Assembly (NCBI GenBank): GCA_027297005.1 | Contig: JAPUIN010000047.1 | Span: 1 to 15,823, forward strand | DNA from: Acidobacteriota bacterium | Lineage (GTDB): Bacteria; Acidobacteriota; Polarisedimenticolia; Gp22-AA2 | Length of the DNA stretch: 15,823 nucleotides | Reading direction: 5' to 3' | Shown here: in pieces, positions 1-7,334 of the stretch | How the letters are laid out: every line of letters starts with the position of its first letter | Position numbering within the stretch: the stretch's first letter is position 1 | Program-made: the position numbers and the translations under genes | The notes under the pieces: generated by a model | Seen by the model: the letters and a program-made list of their open reading frames with translations, nothing else | Databases searched by the model: none | Told to the model about the DNA's origin: nothing

Positions 1-1
1 G

Positions 2-319
2 GGCTCGATCATCGCGGCCCTCACGAGCATCCCCGAGGTCCGCGCCGCGGCGGCGACTTACCTCCCCTGGGTCGCCGTCTCGCCTCTGATCTCGGTCTGG
101 AGCTTTCAGCTGGACGGGATTTTCATCGGCGCGACGCGCACTCCCGAGATGCGCAACGGGATGCTGATCTCGCTCGGGATATTTCTCGCGGCGGGATGGA
201 TCCTGATCCCTCGCATGGGGAACCATGGGCTCTGGCTGGCGATGATGGTCTTCATGGTGATCCGCGCCGTGACCCTGGGAGCCTGGTATCCGCGCATCAC
301 ACGCGATCTCTCCCGCTGA
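2..319 (+). CDS. MATE/DinF-type multidrug exporter, C-terminal fragment
   Basis: The frame is open from the window edge to TGA at 317-319, giving 105 residues of a protein whose start lies outside the window. The sequence has long hydrophobic stretches: PWVAVSPLISVWSF, then GMLISLGIFLAAGWILIP, then GLWLAMMVFMVIRAVTLGAW. The segment LDGIFIGATRTPEMRNGM between helices is typical of the second half of MATE efflux proteins of the DinF subfamily, where an Asp-containing 'LDGIfiGa' turn is followed by a basic cytoplasmic loop. These proteins are inner-membrane antiporters that export drugs or metabolites using Na+ or H+. It converges on the glycosyltransferase at 337 with a 17-bp gap. The family call rests only on the C-terminal quarter, so another polytopic exporter of the same superfamily (MOP) is possible. 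Confidence 0.72.
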   Translation, partial: GSIIAALTSIPEVRAAAATYLPWVAVSPLISVWSFQLDGIFIGATRTPEMRNGMLISLGIFLAAGWILIPRMGNHGLWLAMMVFMVIRAVTLGAWYPRITRDLSR

Positions 320-336
320 TCGTACGATCGCCGGAG

Positions 337-2064
337 TCAGCCGGGCGGGTCCTCGGAATCGGGCGCGGGTCCCGTTCCGGAGCCCGCCGTTCCATCCGCG
401 ACGAGGAAGAGGATCGTCCTGTGGCCGACGTGCTTCGCCTCGATCACTCTGTGGGGGATCGTGATCTCGGCACCGCTGCGACGGTAATTGTCCCGATTCG
501 TGATCACGGCGTTCGCGGGCGATTCTTCCAGGAAGCGATCGATATCGCTCGGTCGGGAGAGAACCGGCATGCGGACACGCCCGGAGTAAAGGTTATAGAC
601 CCCCGAGAAGGCGCCCGGATAGAGCGCCACGTGACCCGGCCCGTCCGGAGGCACCAGCTCGTTCAGCTGACGGCCGACCTCCCGCCCCGACTTCAGATGA
701 TTGAGCCCGGGCGTCAGAAGCAGATCCATCCCCAGCGAGAGGGTGATCGTGCCGGCCAGCACCGCCGCGATCGCCCTCGAGAACCTACCCCGTCGTGCCA
801 TCCACCACCCGATCAGGCTGACCAGCCAGAGCGAGGCGGCGCACGCGATCAGACGTTCGTGGCCTACCCGGTCGATCACCTCGGCCACCGCTGACGGCCC
901 CCGGCCCCAGTCGGGGCGCGCGGCCGCCGTGGCATCGCCGGCAATCAGCGGCACGGCACACAGGGCGAGGCCAAGCAGGAGGAAAAGCATGTACTGAAGT
1001 GAGAAGGACCGCCTCATCCAGTCGCGCGCGGAACCGGAACGAAACGAATGCAGGGCGTCGTCGAGGAAGACACCGAGAACGATCGCGAGAGGCGGCAGGA
1101 ACGGAATCATGTAACGCCCGCGCTTCCCGGAGATGAGCGAGAAAAATAGCAGCCCGAGTCCGTACCAGATGATCAATCGGCGAGGGGCGCCGTCCGTTTC
1201 GTCTCCATGCTGCTTCCATTGACGGACAATCGCCCACGGCAGGAAGACGATCCATGGGAAGAGGAAGATCGGCAGGCTGGTCAGGTAATAGTACCAGGGC
1301 CGCCGGTGGGACCAGGAGGTGACCATCCGCCCGACGCTCTGCCGGAGGAGAATGGTATCCGTGTACTCGGCACCGCCCTGCAGGCAGGCCGGCACGACCC
1401 AGGCCCCGACGATCAGGATCGTGAGCAGGCCGCCCCAGAGCAAGTGGCGCGAGTGTGCCGCGGGGCGTCCCGGCACGAGGAGCGTGGCCGCGACGGCGAG
1501 GCACGGGATCAGCAGGCCGACAGGGCCCTTGATGAGGGTCGCCAAGCCCATGCCGGTGAAAAACAGGAGGCTCCACGCGCCGCCGTCGCGCCGGTGGCGG
1601 AACCAGCCGTAGGCGGCCAGTGTGGTGAAGAAGGCGAGCGGCACGTCGAGAACCCCCATCTTCGAGATCCAGGTAAACAGCAGCGTCGAAGCGAGGACCA
1701 TCGCCGCCAGCAGGCCGGCTCGCTCCGAAAACCACAGGCGCGCCAGTTCCCTCGTGATCAGCAGGCAGCCAATGGCTGCCATGGCCGTGACGATTCGCCC
1801 CGAAGCGATCCCGAGCCCGAGCGACTGCAGCAGCGCCGAGAGCCAGAAGAAGAGCGGAGGCTTCTCGGCGTAGATGGCGCCGTTCAGATGGGGGATGACA
1901 TAGTCGCCATCGGCTCGCATCTCCACGGCAACCTGGGCGTAGCGCGGCTCGTCGGGATTCCACAGATCGCGCGTCAGGAGTGATGGGAGACTGAACGTCA
2001 GAGCGAGGAACGCAAGGGCCAGCCAGTGGGGTAGGGCCGGGCGCGATGGTGAACCGTCAGCCAT
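337..2064 (-). CDS. GT39-family (ArnT/PMT-like) membrane glycosyltransferase
   Basis: 575 residues, polytopic, with hydrophobic segments through most of its length and a soluble C-terminal part. Near the N-terminus, WNPDEPRYAQ (residues 35-44) carries the acidic pair D38/E39 and the DEPRYA signature of the ArnT/dolichyl-P-mannosyltransferase-like superfamily; it is followed by YAEKPPLFFWL, also typical. Family members take a sugar from a polyprenyl phosphate and transfer it, on the periplasmic face, to lipid A or another envelope acceptor; here donor and acceptor are unknown. It is the last gene of a three-gene operon. Its ATG overlaps the end of the upstream lipid-A-synthase N-domain gene by 8 bp and has no strong Shine-Dalgarno, so translation is probably coupled. 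The upstream GT2 enzyme is the obvious candidate to make its lipid-linked donor. Family call is confident; calling it ArnT itself would go beyond the evidence. Confidence 0.9.
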   Translation of the reverse strand: MADGSPSRPALPHWLALAFLALTFSLPSLLTRDLWNPDEPRYAQVAVEMRADGDYVIPHLNGAIYAEKPPLFFWLSALLQSLGLGIASGRIVTAMAAIGCLLITRELARLWFSERAGLLAAMVLASTLLFTWISKMGVLDVPLAFFTTLAAYGWFRHRRDGGAWSLLFFTGMGLATLIKGPVGLLIPCLAVAATLLVPGRPAAHSRHLLWGGLLTILIVGAWVVPACLQGGAEYTDTILLRQSVGRMVTSWSHRRPWYYYLTSLPIFLFPWIVFLPWAIVRQWKQHGDETDGAPRRLIIWYGLGLLFFSLISGKRGRYMIPFLPPLAIVLGVFLDDALHSFRSGSARDWMRRSFSLQYMLFLLLGLALCAVPLIAGDATAAARPDWGRGPSAVAEVIDRVGHERLIACAASLWLVSLIGWWMARRGRFSRAIAAVLAGTITLSLGMDLLLTPGLNHLKSGREVGRQLNELVPPDGPGHVALYPGAFSGVYNLYSGRVRMPVLSRPSDIDRFLEESPANAVITNRDNYRRSGAEITIPHRVIEAKHVGHRTILFLVADGTAGSGTGPAPDSEDPPG

Positions 2065-2341
2065 GCGGGTTCTCGAGGCGCACCCTGCGGATCAACACCA
2101 GGTTGCGGGTGTAGATGAGGAACCCCATGCTCTGTCCGAGGATGAAGACGGGATCTTTCCTGTGAATCGCGTAGGCGAGCAGTGCGAAGGAACCACCCAG
2201 GCTGAGGAACCAGAACGCGATCGGCACGATGCTCTGTTTGTGGCGCTCCGAGTAAATCCACTGTACGAGGAAGCGGGCCGAGAAGAAGGCCTGGCCGAGG
2301 AAGCCGAAGATCAGCCAGAGTCCGGAGCCGGGTTCGGTCAT
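2057..2341 (-). CDS. Lipid-A-disaccharide synthase N-terminal-like small membrane protein
   Basis: 94 residues with about three membrane segments. The sequence (LIFGFLGQAFFSARFLVQWIYSERHK, then PIAFWFLSLGGSFALLAYAI, then DPVFILGQSMGFLIYTRNL; shown in parts) matches the stand-alone 'lipid A biosynthesis N-terminal' (LABN) domain: the FxxRFxVQWxxSE motif and the FWxxSxxGxxxLLxYxIxRxDPVxIxGQ pattern are both present. Such proteins are often found between a GT2 and a GT39 gene, as here. Their biochemical role is not established; a part in flipping or handling the lipid-linked sugar is plausible. The ATG overlaps the GT2 stop codon by 4 bp (ATGA) and its own end overlaps the next gene by 8 bp, so the three proteins are probably made in a coupled fashion. 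Confidence 0.88.
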   Translation of the reverse strand: MTEPGSGLWLIFGFLGQAFFSARFLVQWIYSERHKQSIVPIAFWFLSLGGSFALLAYAIHRKDPVFILGQSMGFLIYTRNLVLIRRVRLENPHG

Positions 2342-3150
2342 CGTCGATCTCCTATTTCGTAAACGTCGTACTGGATGGACCGGCTGCGCAGCCAGCGCAC
2401 GCCGAGGCAGTCGAGGAGGCCGCGCCAGGCCCGATTGAGCATGCCGTACTTGGTGCGCCCGCCAGCGCGCGGGTGGTGTTCGACATCGACCTCGCGGATC
2501 CGCAGCCCGTGGAACGCAAAGAGCGTCGGGAGAAAACGATGCATACCCTGGAACAGAGGAACCCGGGCCAGACCGTCCCGCCGGAATAGCTTCAGCGAAC
2601 AGCCGGTGTCACTCACCGTATGCCCTGTGATCAGATTGCGCGTCGAGTTGCCGATGCGGGAGCTGAGCTTCTTGAGGAGGCTGTCGTTCCGCTTGCGGCG
2701 CCGCCCGTAAACCATGTCGACATCAGCCGCCGCGGCGAACAGGCGCGGGATCTCCTCAGGCGGGTTCTGCAGATCGGCATCGAGCGTCAGGAGCCACGCG
2801 CCGCGGGCTGCCCGGAAGCCAGCTGCGAGCGCGGTGCTCTGCCCCTGCCTCGTGCTCAGTCCGAGGACGCGGACGTGCCGGCTCGCGGCGCGAAGTTTCA
2901 GGAGGATGTCGAGGCTCCCGTCCCTCGAACCGTCATCGACGAACACCACCTCGAAGCTCCGGCCGAGCGACTCGAGGACCGGGAGGATCCGTTCCCACAG
3001 GGCCGACAGGCAGTCCTCCTCGTCGTGAAGCGGAATGACGACGGAGACCTCGACCGACGGTGGATCCGCGGCGAACGGAACCGCCATCGTGTGCAGGTTG
3101 GCCTCATGGGTCACTGGAATTTTCATGTCGGTCGTCTTGCGATCAACCAC
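2338..3150 (-). CDS. GT2-family polyprenyl-phosphate sugar transferase (DPM1/ArnC-like)
   Basis: 270 residues from the chosen GTG. The GT-A fold signatures are clear: VSVVIPLHDEED (residues 35-46), FVDDGSRDGS (70-79), the metal-binding DAD (124-126) inside LTLDADLQNPPEEI, and VSDTGCSLKLFRR (179-191). This is the polyprenyl-phosphate mannose/glucose synthase subgroup of GT2. There is no C-terminal membrane helix pair, so it is likely cytosolic or peripheral. It probably charges undecaprenyl phosphate with a sugar for the GT39 enzyme two genes downstream. The frame stays open upstream to a TTG at 3213, but that TTG is the -35 box of a good promoter. The GTG at 3150 has GGAGG seven bases upstream (3158-3162), whereas the ATG at 3126 has no Shine-Dalgarno, so 3150 is preferred. 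Confidence 0.9.
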   Translation of the reverse strand: MVDRKTTDMKIPVTHEANLHTMAVPFAADPPSVEVSVVIPLHDEEDCLSALWERILPVLESLGRSFEVVFVDDGSRDGSLDILLKLRAASRHVRVLGLSTRQGQSTALAAGFRAARGAWLLTLDADLQNPPEEIPRLFAAAADVDMVYGRRRKRNDSLLKKLSSRIGNSTRNLITGHTVSDTGCSLKLFRRDGLARVPLFQGMHRFLPTLFAFHGLRIREVDVEHHPRAGGRTKYGMLNRAWRGLLDCLGVRWLRSRSIQYDVYEIGDRR

Positions 3151-3184
3151 CCGTCCGCCTCCATCATCATGATATCGGGCGGGC

Positions 3185-3213
3185 AGAATAGCGCCGGCCG
3201 CCGCGCGGGTCAA
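3185..3213 (-). promoter_or_regulatory. Sigma70-like promoter of the GT2-LABN-GT39 operon
   Basis: Read on the minus strand: -35 TTGACC (3213-3208), a 17-bp spacer, and -10 TATTCT (3190-3185). Transcription would start near 3178, about 28 bases before the GTG at 3150 and upstream of its GGAGG. This also argues against translation starting at the TTG at 3213. Confidence 0.6.
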
Positions 3214-3297
3214 CGTAGCGGCGCCTCGAAGCGAAACCTCGAGGTTCGCACCGACGATTCACGGATGCACCGGGCAGGCACCGGACATTATTCCATC

Positions 3298-3306
3298 TGG
3301 TATACT
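3298..3306 (+). promoter_or_regulatory. Extended -10 promoter for the oxygenase pair
   Basis: TGGTATACT is an extended -10 element (TGN followed by TATACT, five of six to consensus). No recognisable -35 lies 16-18 bp upstream, as is common for extended -10 promoters. The start site would be near 3312, leaving a leader of about 27 bases before the ATG at 3339. It is back to back with the glycosyltransferase operon promoter, about 85 bp away. Confidence 0.45.
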
Positions 3307-3338
3307 TCACCCACCCCCAGTGAGATTGAGAACCGACC

Positions 3339-4214
3339 ATGAGCCCCGAACCGTCGCCGCATGATCGAAAATTGATATCGCCCCAGGCCGAACGCACCAC
3401 CTCCCGCGAGGTGACCCGGGCAGAAGTCGGGGGGATCGTCGATCTCGAACGCTATCGGATCGCCGATCCGGATTCACCGGGCTCGCGCTCGCTGGTGGAG
3501 AGATGCCGCGCCGCGATCCGGGAGGACGGCCACTGCCTGTTGCCCGGGTTTCTGACGCCCGACTCGACGCGAACCATGGTCGAGGAAGCTGATCCTCTCC
3601 TCCCGGGCGCCTGGTTCTGTTCGCGGACCCACAATGTTTACCTGGCGCCCGACGATCCGGGCTTCCCGGAGGGGCATCCTCGCCGCCGCCGGCTCACCAC
3701 CCGGGTCGGCTCGCTGGCCCACGATCGCCTGCCGAAAGAAGGTTTGCTGTGCCGGCTCTACGACTGGGACCCGCTCGTCCGGTTCGTCGGTGCAGTGCTG
3801 GAGAAACAGGCTTTCTACCGCCTGGCCGATCCGCTCGGCGCCCTGTCGATCAACGTCTTCACTGATGGCGGCGGACACGCCTGGCACTTCGACGAGAGCG
3901 AGTTCTCGATGACGATCATGCTGCAGACGGCCGAGCGGGGCGGTCACTTCGAATGCGTGCCGCGCATACGCCCTGCCGAGGGGGAGGACTACGACGCGGT
4001 GGGCCGTGTTCTCGACGGGCAGGTCGATGACGTCCGCCGGCTGGAGTTCGAGCCGGGCACGCTTTTGATCTTCGGCGGCCGGCGATCGATCCACCGGGTC
4101 ACCGCCATCAGGAGCGGGCGGCCACGTCTGGTCGCCGTTCTCTGCTACGGGAGCGAGCCGGGTCTCATCAACAGCGATCTGGTTCGCGAGTTGTTCTGGG
4201 GACGAACGGGATGA
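3339..4214 (+). CDS. 2-oxoglutarate/Fe(II) oxygenase, BesD/HalD-like family, hydroxylase-type active site
   Basis: 291 residues, soluble, no signal peptide. The facial triad is visible: H183 and D185 in HAWHFDESEF, and the distal H252 in RRSIHRVT, with R263 (GRPRL) eleven residues later in place to bind the 2-oxoglutarate carboxylate. The flanking text (MTIMLQTAERGGHFECVP, EDYDAVGRVLDG, EPGTLLIFGGR, ELFWGR) resembles the family of free-amino-acid halogenases and hydroxylases related to BesD/HalD and ArpA. Halogenases of that family replace the Asp by Gly; here Asp is kept, so hydroxylation is expected. The substrate is unknown. The stop codon overlaps the start of the next oxygenase (ATGA), so the two are probably made together. 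The Shine-Dalgarno before the ATG is weak. Family placement is from memory of motif patterns; the oxygenase call itself is firm. Confidence 0.82.
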   Translation: MSPEPSPHDRKLISPQAERTTSREVTRAEVGGIVDLERYRIADPDSPGSRSLVERCRAAIREDGHCLLPGFLTPDSTRTMVEEADPLLPGAWFCSRTHNVYLAPDDPGFPEGHPRRRRLTTRVGSLAHDRLPKEGLLCRLYDWDPLVRFVGAVLEKQAFYRLADPLGALSINVFTDGGGHAWHFDESEFSMTIMLQTAERGGHFECVPRIRPAEGEDYDAVGRVLDGQVDDVRRLEFEPGTLLIFGGRRSIHRVTAIRSGRPRLVAVLCYGSEPGLINSDLVRELFWGRTG

Positions 4215-5035
4215 GCGGACTCGACATCGCGAAGCTGGTCAAGGACGAGGAGATCGAGATGTTCGAGCGCGACGGCGCAGTCTGCCTGCGCAGCATGTTC
4301 AAGCGGCACTGGCTCGATTCGCTGGCGCGGGGGGTCGAGCGCAACATGGCCGACCCGAGCCCGGACGGGGTCCGCTACACACCGGACGGCGGTCCGGGCG
4401 GATTTCGCGACGATTACTGCAACTGGGATCGGATCGACGAGTACCGCGAGTTTGTGTTCAACTCGCCAGCCGGCGGTATGGTCGGCCGTCTGACCGGATC
4501 GAAGCGGGTGCGCCTGTTCCACGAGCACGTTCTCGTCAAAGAGCCCGGTACGCTCGAGATCACGCCGTGGCATCAGGACCTGCCCTACTTCTGCGTCGAT
4601 GGGGAGAAGCTGTGCAGTCTCTGGCTGCCGCTCGATCCGGTGCCCCGAAATGGCTGCGTCGAGTTTGTCGCCGGATCGCATCGCTGGGGAAAAATGTTCC
4701 TCCCGCGCAAGTTCATCAGCCACGAATACTACGACTACGCGAGCGATGATTACGAGCCGATTCCCGATATCGAGGCGAATCGCGATGACTATCGAATCCT
4801 GTCCTGGGATCTGGATCCCGGCGACTGCATTGTCTTCCACATGCGGATGCTGCACGGAGCGCCGGGGACGATGCACCTGAAAACCCGCAGGCGGGCATTC
4901 TCGACCCGCTGGCTCGGTGACGATGCGGTGTTCGCCCGTCGCCCCGGCAAGACCTCGCCACCGTTTGAGGGGCTCGATCTCGAGCCCGGGCAGCCGATGG
5001 ATCGCCCGATATTTCCAGTCGTCTGGGAGGCCTGA
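4211..5035 (+). CDS. Phytanoyl-CoA dioxygenase (PhyH)-family oxygenase
   Basis: 274 residues, soluble. Fe(II) ligands are H121 and D123 in TPWHQDLPY and H215 in MLHGAPG; the 2-oxoglutarate Arg is in the RRRAFSTRWLGDD segment (226-238). NGCVEFVAGSHRWG (147-160) and DLDPGDCIVFH (200-210) are standard PhyH-family text. Bacterial PhyH enzymes hydroxylate diverse small molecules (lipids, amino acids, natural-product intermediates); nothing here identifies the substrate. The ATG overlaps the upstream oxygenase stop by 4 bp, so the pair is one translational unit and may act in sequence on one substrate. It ends 12 bp from the convergent diguanylate cyclase gene. No CoA-ligase, transporter or other pathway gene lies in the same transcription unit. 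Confidence 0.88.
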   Translation: MSGLDIAKLVKDEEIEMFERDGAVCLRSMFKRHWLDSLARGVERNMADPSPDGVRYTPDGGPGGFRDDYCNWDRIDEYREFVFNSPAGGMVGRLTGSKRVRLFHEHVLVKEPGTLEITPWHQDLPYFCVDGEKLCSLWLPLDPVPRNGCVEFVAGSHRWGKMFLPRKFISHEYYDYASDDYEPIPDIEANRDDYRILSWDLDPGDCIVFHMRMLHGAPGTMHLKTRRRAFSTRWLGDDAVFARRPGKTSPPFEGLDLEPGQPMDRPIFPVVWEA

Positions 5036-5047
5036 AGGAAATGGCGG

Positions 5048-6358
5048 TCAGGTGCGGCGGTTGGTCCGCCGGCGCCGGCGGGTCTTCGCCGCCGCCGTCG
5101 GTTTTGCCGCGTCCTGCGGCGACTCCTCGTTCAGGCACAGACCCTGTTTTCTCAGGTAGGACACGAGTCGGGTCTGATCCCTCGCACCGATCTCGATGAT
5201 CCGGATCGCGGCCTCGAACACCCCATCCCTATTCTCCTCGACGCGGATGACGCGGCCCGATGTGACGATCGAGCGGTTCGAGCCGGGGAGATCGAGGCTG
5301 ATGTCGATGAGGGAGCCAACCGGGAGCTTCTGCTCCACCACGAACAGGATGCCCCCTTCGCCGAGGTTCACCGTCTTCAGCGGATAATACTCGGCCGCGA
5401 CGACGCAGTAGCGTCCATTCAGGGCGGCGCTGATTCGGCGGTACGAGCGGCGGTTCTCTCCAAACAGGAAGACGCGGTTCTTGCCACGCTCCTTGGCACC
5501 GTACAGGGCGGCGTCGGCGCAGCGCACGAGGTCGTCCGCCGACCGCGCGTCGGCGGGATAGGTCGCGAGACCCAGACTGACGGTGAGGTGCCCGTTCGGC
5601 TGGCACTCCTCGTGCGGGAACGGGCGGGATTCGATCTTCTCACGTGCGCGTTCCGCGACGTCATGGGCGTGGGTCTTCGGCGTCGACGGCAGGACCAGAA
5701 CAAACTCTTCACCACCGTACCGAGCCGCGACGTCGGTCTTCCGGATCGACTCGTTCAGGAGGCCGGCGATCGTGGCGAGCGCTTCGTTGCCGGCCTCGTG
5801 CCCGTTTCGATCGTTGTACAGCTTGAAGTTGTCGATGTCGACCATCACCAGGGAGAGCGGCGGCACGTGGCGCTCGCCCCTCTGGATCTCACGGACCAGA
5901 TACTCGCGGAAGTACCGGAAGTTATAGAGCCCCGTCAGTTCGTCCCTGTAGATCGAGGCCTGGGTCTGCTCGAACAGCTTCAATTCGATGATCTTCGGGT
6001 TGTGCAGATGCCGGTTCACTTCGACGAAGTAGCTCAGGAGGGCGACGCGCAGGTCGACCTCTTTTCCAAGGGAGCGTCCCATTCGATCGCGGTGCTCGAG
6101 GATCGCCTTCCAGTGGCCGCTGGCATCCTGGGGCGTGAATCGAAGGTGGGACAACAGGTGGATCAGTTCGACGTAGACGTGGTTACCGTGCTGCTGCTCG
6201 AGCCGCCGCAGCGCGGCGTCGAGGCCGCGGGGGCCGGTCTTGCCGCCATAAAGGAGATCGTAGAGCGTCTCAGTCAGCTCGGGGTTCCACGGGGATGCCT
6301 GGACCTCGACCACGGCTTCCGTCATTTGGCCTTCGGCCTTCACTGAGGCTTCGGACAC
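5048..6358 (-). CDS. Diguanylate cyclase with C-terminal PilZ domain
   Basis: 436 residues from the chosen GTG. Order: an N-terminal helical region without membrane segments (about 20-130), a GGDEF domain (about 135-300) starting DELTGLYNFRYF, a PilZ-like domain (about 302-405), and a very basic tail (TRRRRRTNRRT). The active-site signature is GGEEF (215-219), and the autoinhibitory I-site R206-x-x-D209 stands five residues upstream, so the enzyme should make c-di-GMP with product inhibition. The PilZ part has the RxxxR arginines (303/307 or 304/308) but the second motif reads NLGEGG (331-336), with Gly in place of the usual Ser. GTG at 6358 has GGGGAG six bases upstream; a further in-frame GTG at 6379 has no Shine-Dalgarno and ATG at 6322 is another option. 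The neighbouring DUF4388 gene is read in the same direction 170 bp upstream. Confidence 0.9.
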   Translation of the reverse strand: MSEASVKAEGQMTEAVVEVQASPWNPELTETLYDLLYGGKTGPRGLDAALRRLEQQHGNHVYVELIHLLSHLRFTPQDASGHWKAILEHRDRMGRSLGKEVDLRVALLSYFVEVNRHLHNPKIIELKLFEQTQASIYRDELTGLYNFRYFREYLVREIQRGERHVPPLSLVMVDIDNFKLYNDRNGHEAGNEALATIAGLLNESIRKTDVAARYGGEEFVLVLPSTPKTHAHDVAERAREKIESRPFPHEECQPNGHLTVSLGLATYPADARSADDLVRCADAALYGAKERGKNRVFLFGENRRSYRRISAALNGRYCVVAAEYYPLKTVNLGEGGILFVVEQKLPVGSLIDISLDLPGSNRSIVTSGRVIRVEENRDGVFEAAIRIIEIGARDQTRLVSYLRKQGLCLNEESPQDAAKPTAAAKTRRRRRTNRRT

Positions 6359-6529
6359 CACATGCTCCCCGCGCCACACTGCCCATAGTCGGCTGATCAG
6401 ACCCGGGGAGATGACACACCCCCTCCCGGCCGATGCGGACAGAAATCCTCTTACTTGAAGTTATGCCCCGCCGGCGGCGGCGCAAGAAATTGGTGTGTCA
6501 AAAAATGTCAGGGATAGGCTTCTACGAGG

Positions 6530-7249
6530 TCAGATCCGTTTGAGGACGCCGAGGGTGCGGAGCGCCCAGAGCAGGCGGCAGATCTCGAAGTCGTTCTCCT
6601 TCGAAGCGTCGCAGATCGCCTCGAGGGTCACCGGTTTCTCGCACTGCGCCAGGATCTGCTGCTCGCCAGGGGTGAGGCTGATCTCCCGCCCCGCCTCGTT
6701 CTGACCCTCGACCCGTTGGTAGATGGCGCCCAGATCGCCAACCGCCTCCCAGATTCTCTCCCAACTTTCTATCCGGCGGATGCCCTGCAGGATGATCTCA
6801 CCCGCGTTGAGTTTGAGGGTGATCACCTCCTCGCTCGGCAGGGGTCCGGGATGGTACTGGTAACGACCGGCGGTCCACAGGAACAGGCTCTCAATGATGC
6901 CCCTGACCTGATTCAGAATGCCCTGCACGAGATCCTTCCCTTCGATGAGTCCCTTCTCGACGAGGATCGTTCCGAGGCGCTTGTCGATCTGTGTCGTCTC
7001 GAGAACGCTCTCGAGCAAAACCCTGATCGACACGTGTCCCTGCCTCAGAAAGATCTGGCCGAGTCGATCGTCCAGCAGGTTCGAGGCGGCGAAGATCGGC
7101 CTCCCTTCCTGAATGAAGATGCTCTTCTCCACCCTCTCGTTGCTCAGGGTCAGTACCCCGGTATCCTTTCGTCTCAGGATGGAGTACATCAGAGAGGGGA
7201 ATGTCGTACTCGACAGTGCGCCTTCGCGTTGCTGCGTCTTTCGTTCCAT
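6530..7249 (-). CDS. DUF4388 protein with tandem MshEN-like c-di-GMP-binding motifs
   Basis: 239 residues, soluble. The first 55 residues (MYSILRRKDTGVLTLSNER, then SIFIQEGRPIFAAS) are the DUF4388/PatA-like N-terminal domain. Two repeats follow that fit the MshEN c-di-GMP-binding motif. The first starts R62-L63-G64 with G71 and L78; the second starts R91-L92-G93 and matches throughout (L96-V97, G100, L101-I102, L107, I111, Q114). The repeats are 29 residues apart, the spacing of a 24-residue motif plus a 5-residue linker. The first repeat is less perfect: T85 stands where Gln is expected. The C-terminal part (about 195-239) looks like a winged helix. It is probably a cytosolic c-di-GMP effector. 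ATG 7249 has GGGAG just upstream; a GTG at 7288 falls inside the promoter spacer. The diguanylate cyclase is the next gene downstream. Confidence 0.82.
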   Translation of the reverse strand: MERKTQQREGALSSTTFPSLMYSILRRKDTGVLTLSNERVEKSIFIQEGRPIFAASNLLDDRLGQIFLRQGHVSIRVLLESVLETTQIDKRLGTILVEKGLIEGKDLVQGILNQVRGIIESLFLWTAGRYQYHPGPLPSEEVITLKLNAGEIILQGIRRIESWERIWEAVGDLGAIYQRVEGQNEAGREISLTPGEQQILAQCEKPVTLEAICDASKENDFEICRLLWALRTLGVLKRI

Positions 7250-7268
7250 GGCTCTCCCGACCCCGGCA

Positions 7269-7298
7269 AACTTACGGGCCGGTGCCACCCGTTGTCAA
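7269..7298 (-). promoter_or_regulatory. Probable promoter of the DUF4388 gene
   Basis: On the minus strand there is a perfect -35 TTGACA (7298-7293), an 18-bp spacer and a poor -10 TAAGTT (7274-7269). The predicted start near 7262 would leave about 13 bases before ATG 7249, just enough for its Shine-Dalgarno. The palindrome GAGATATCTC (7311-7320) lies just upstream, between this promoter and the divergent glycosyltransferase gene, and could be an operator for either. Confidence 0.35.
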
Positions 7299-7334
7299 CC
7301 GGTCGTCGCTGAGATATCTCCCGTTTGAGGCGCC

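Noticed and set aside
318..329. Perfect palindrome GATCGTACGATC between convergent genes
   Set aside because: Too short and without a T-tract to call a terminator; one such 12-mer is weak evidence for a binding site, especially in GATC-rich DNA.
1207..1983. Long forward frame opposite the first GT39 gene, 258 codons
   Set aside because: Antisense shadow of a GC-rich gene; the translation is Arg/Pro/Glu/Gln-rich with no fold or family pattern, while the minus-strand frame has clear GT39 motifs.
3151..3213. TTG start at 3213 for the GT2 gene
   Set aside because: The TTG is the -35 box of a 17-bp-spaced promoter, and GTG 3150 has an ideal GGAGG site.
6380..6529. c-di-GMP riboswitch in the gap upstream of the diguanylate cyclase gene
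   Set aside because: No GEMM core could be matched; only a GC-rich CCGCCGGCGG palindrome and a TTGACA without a fitting -10 are present.
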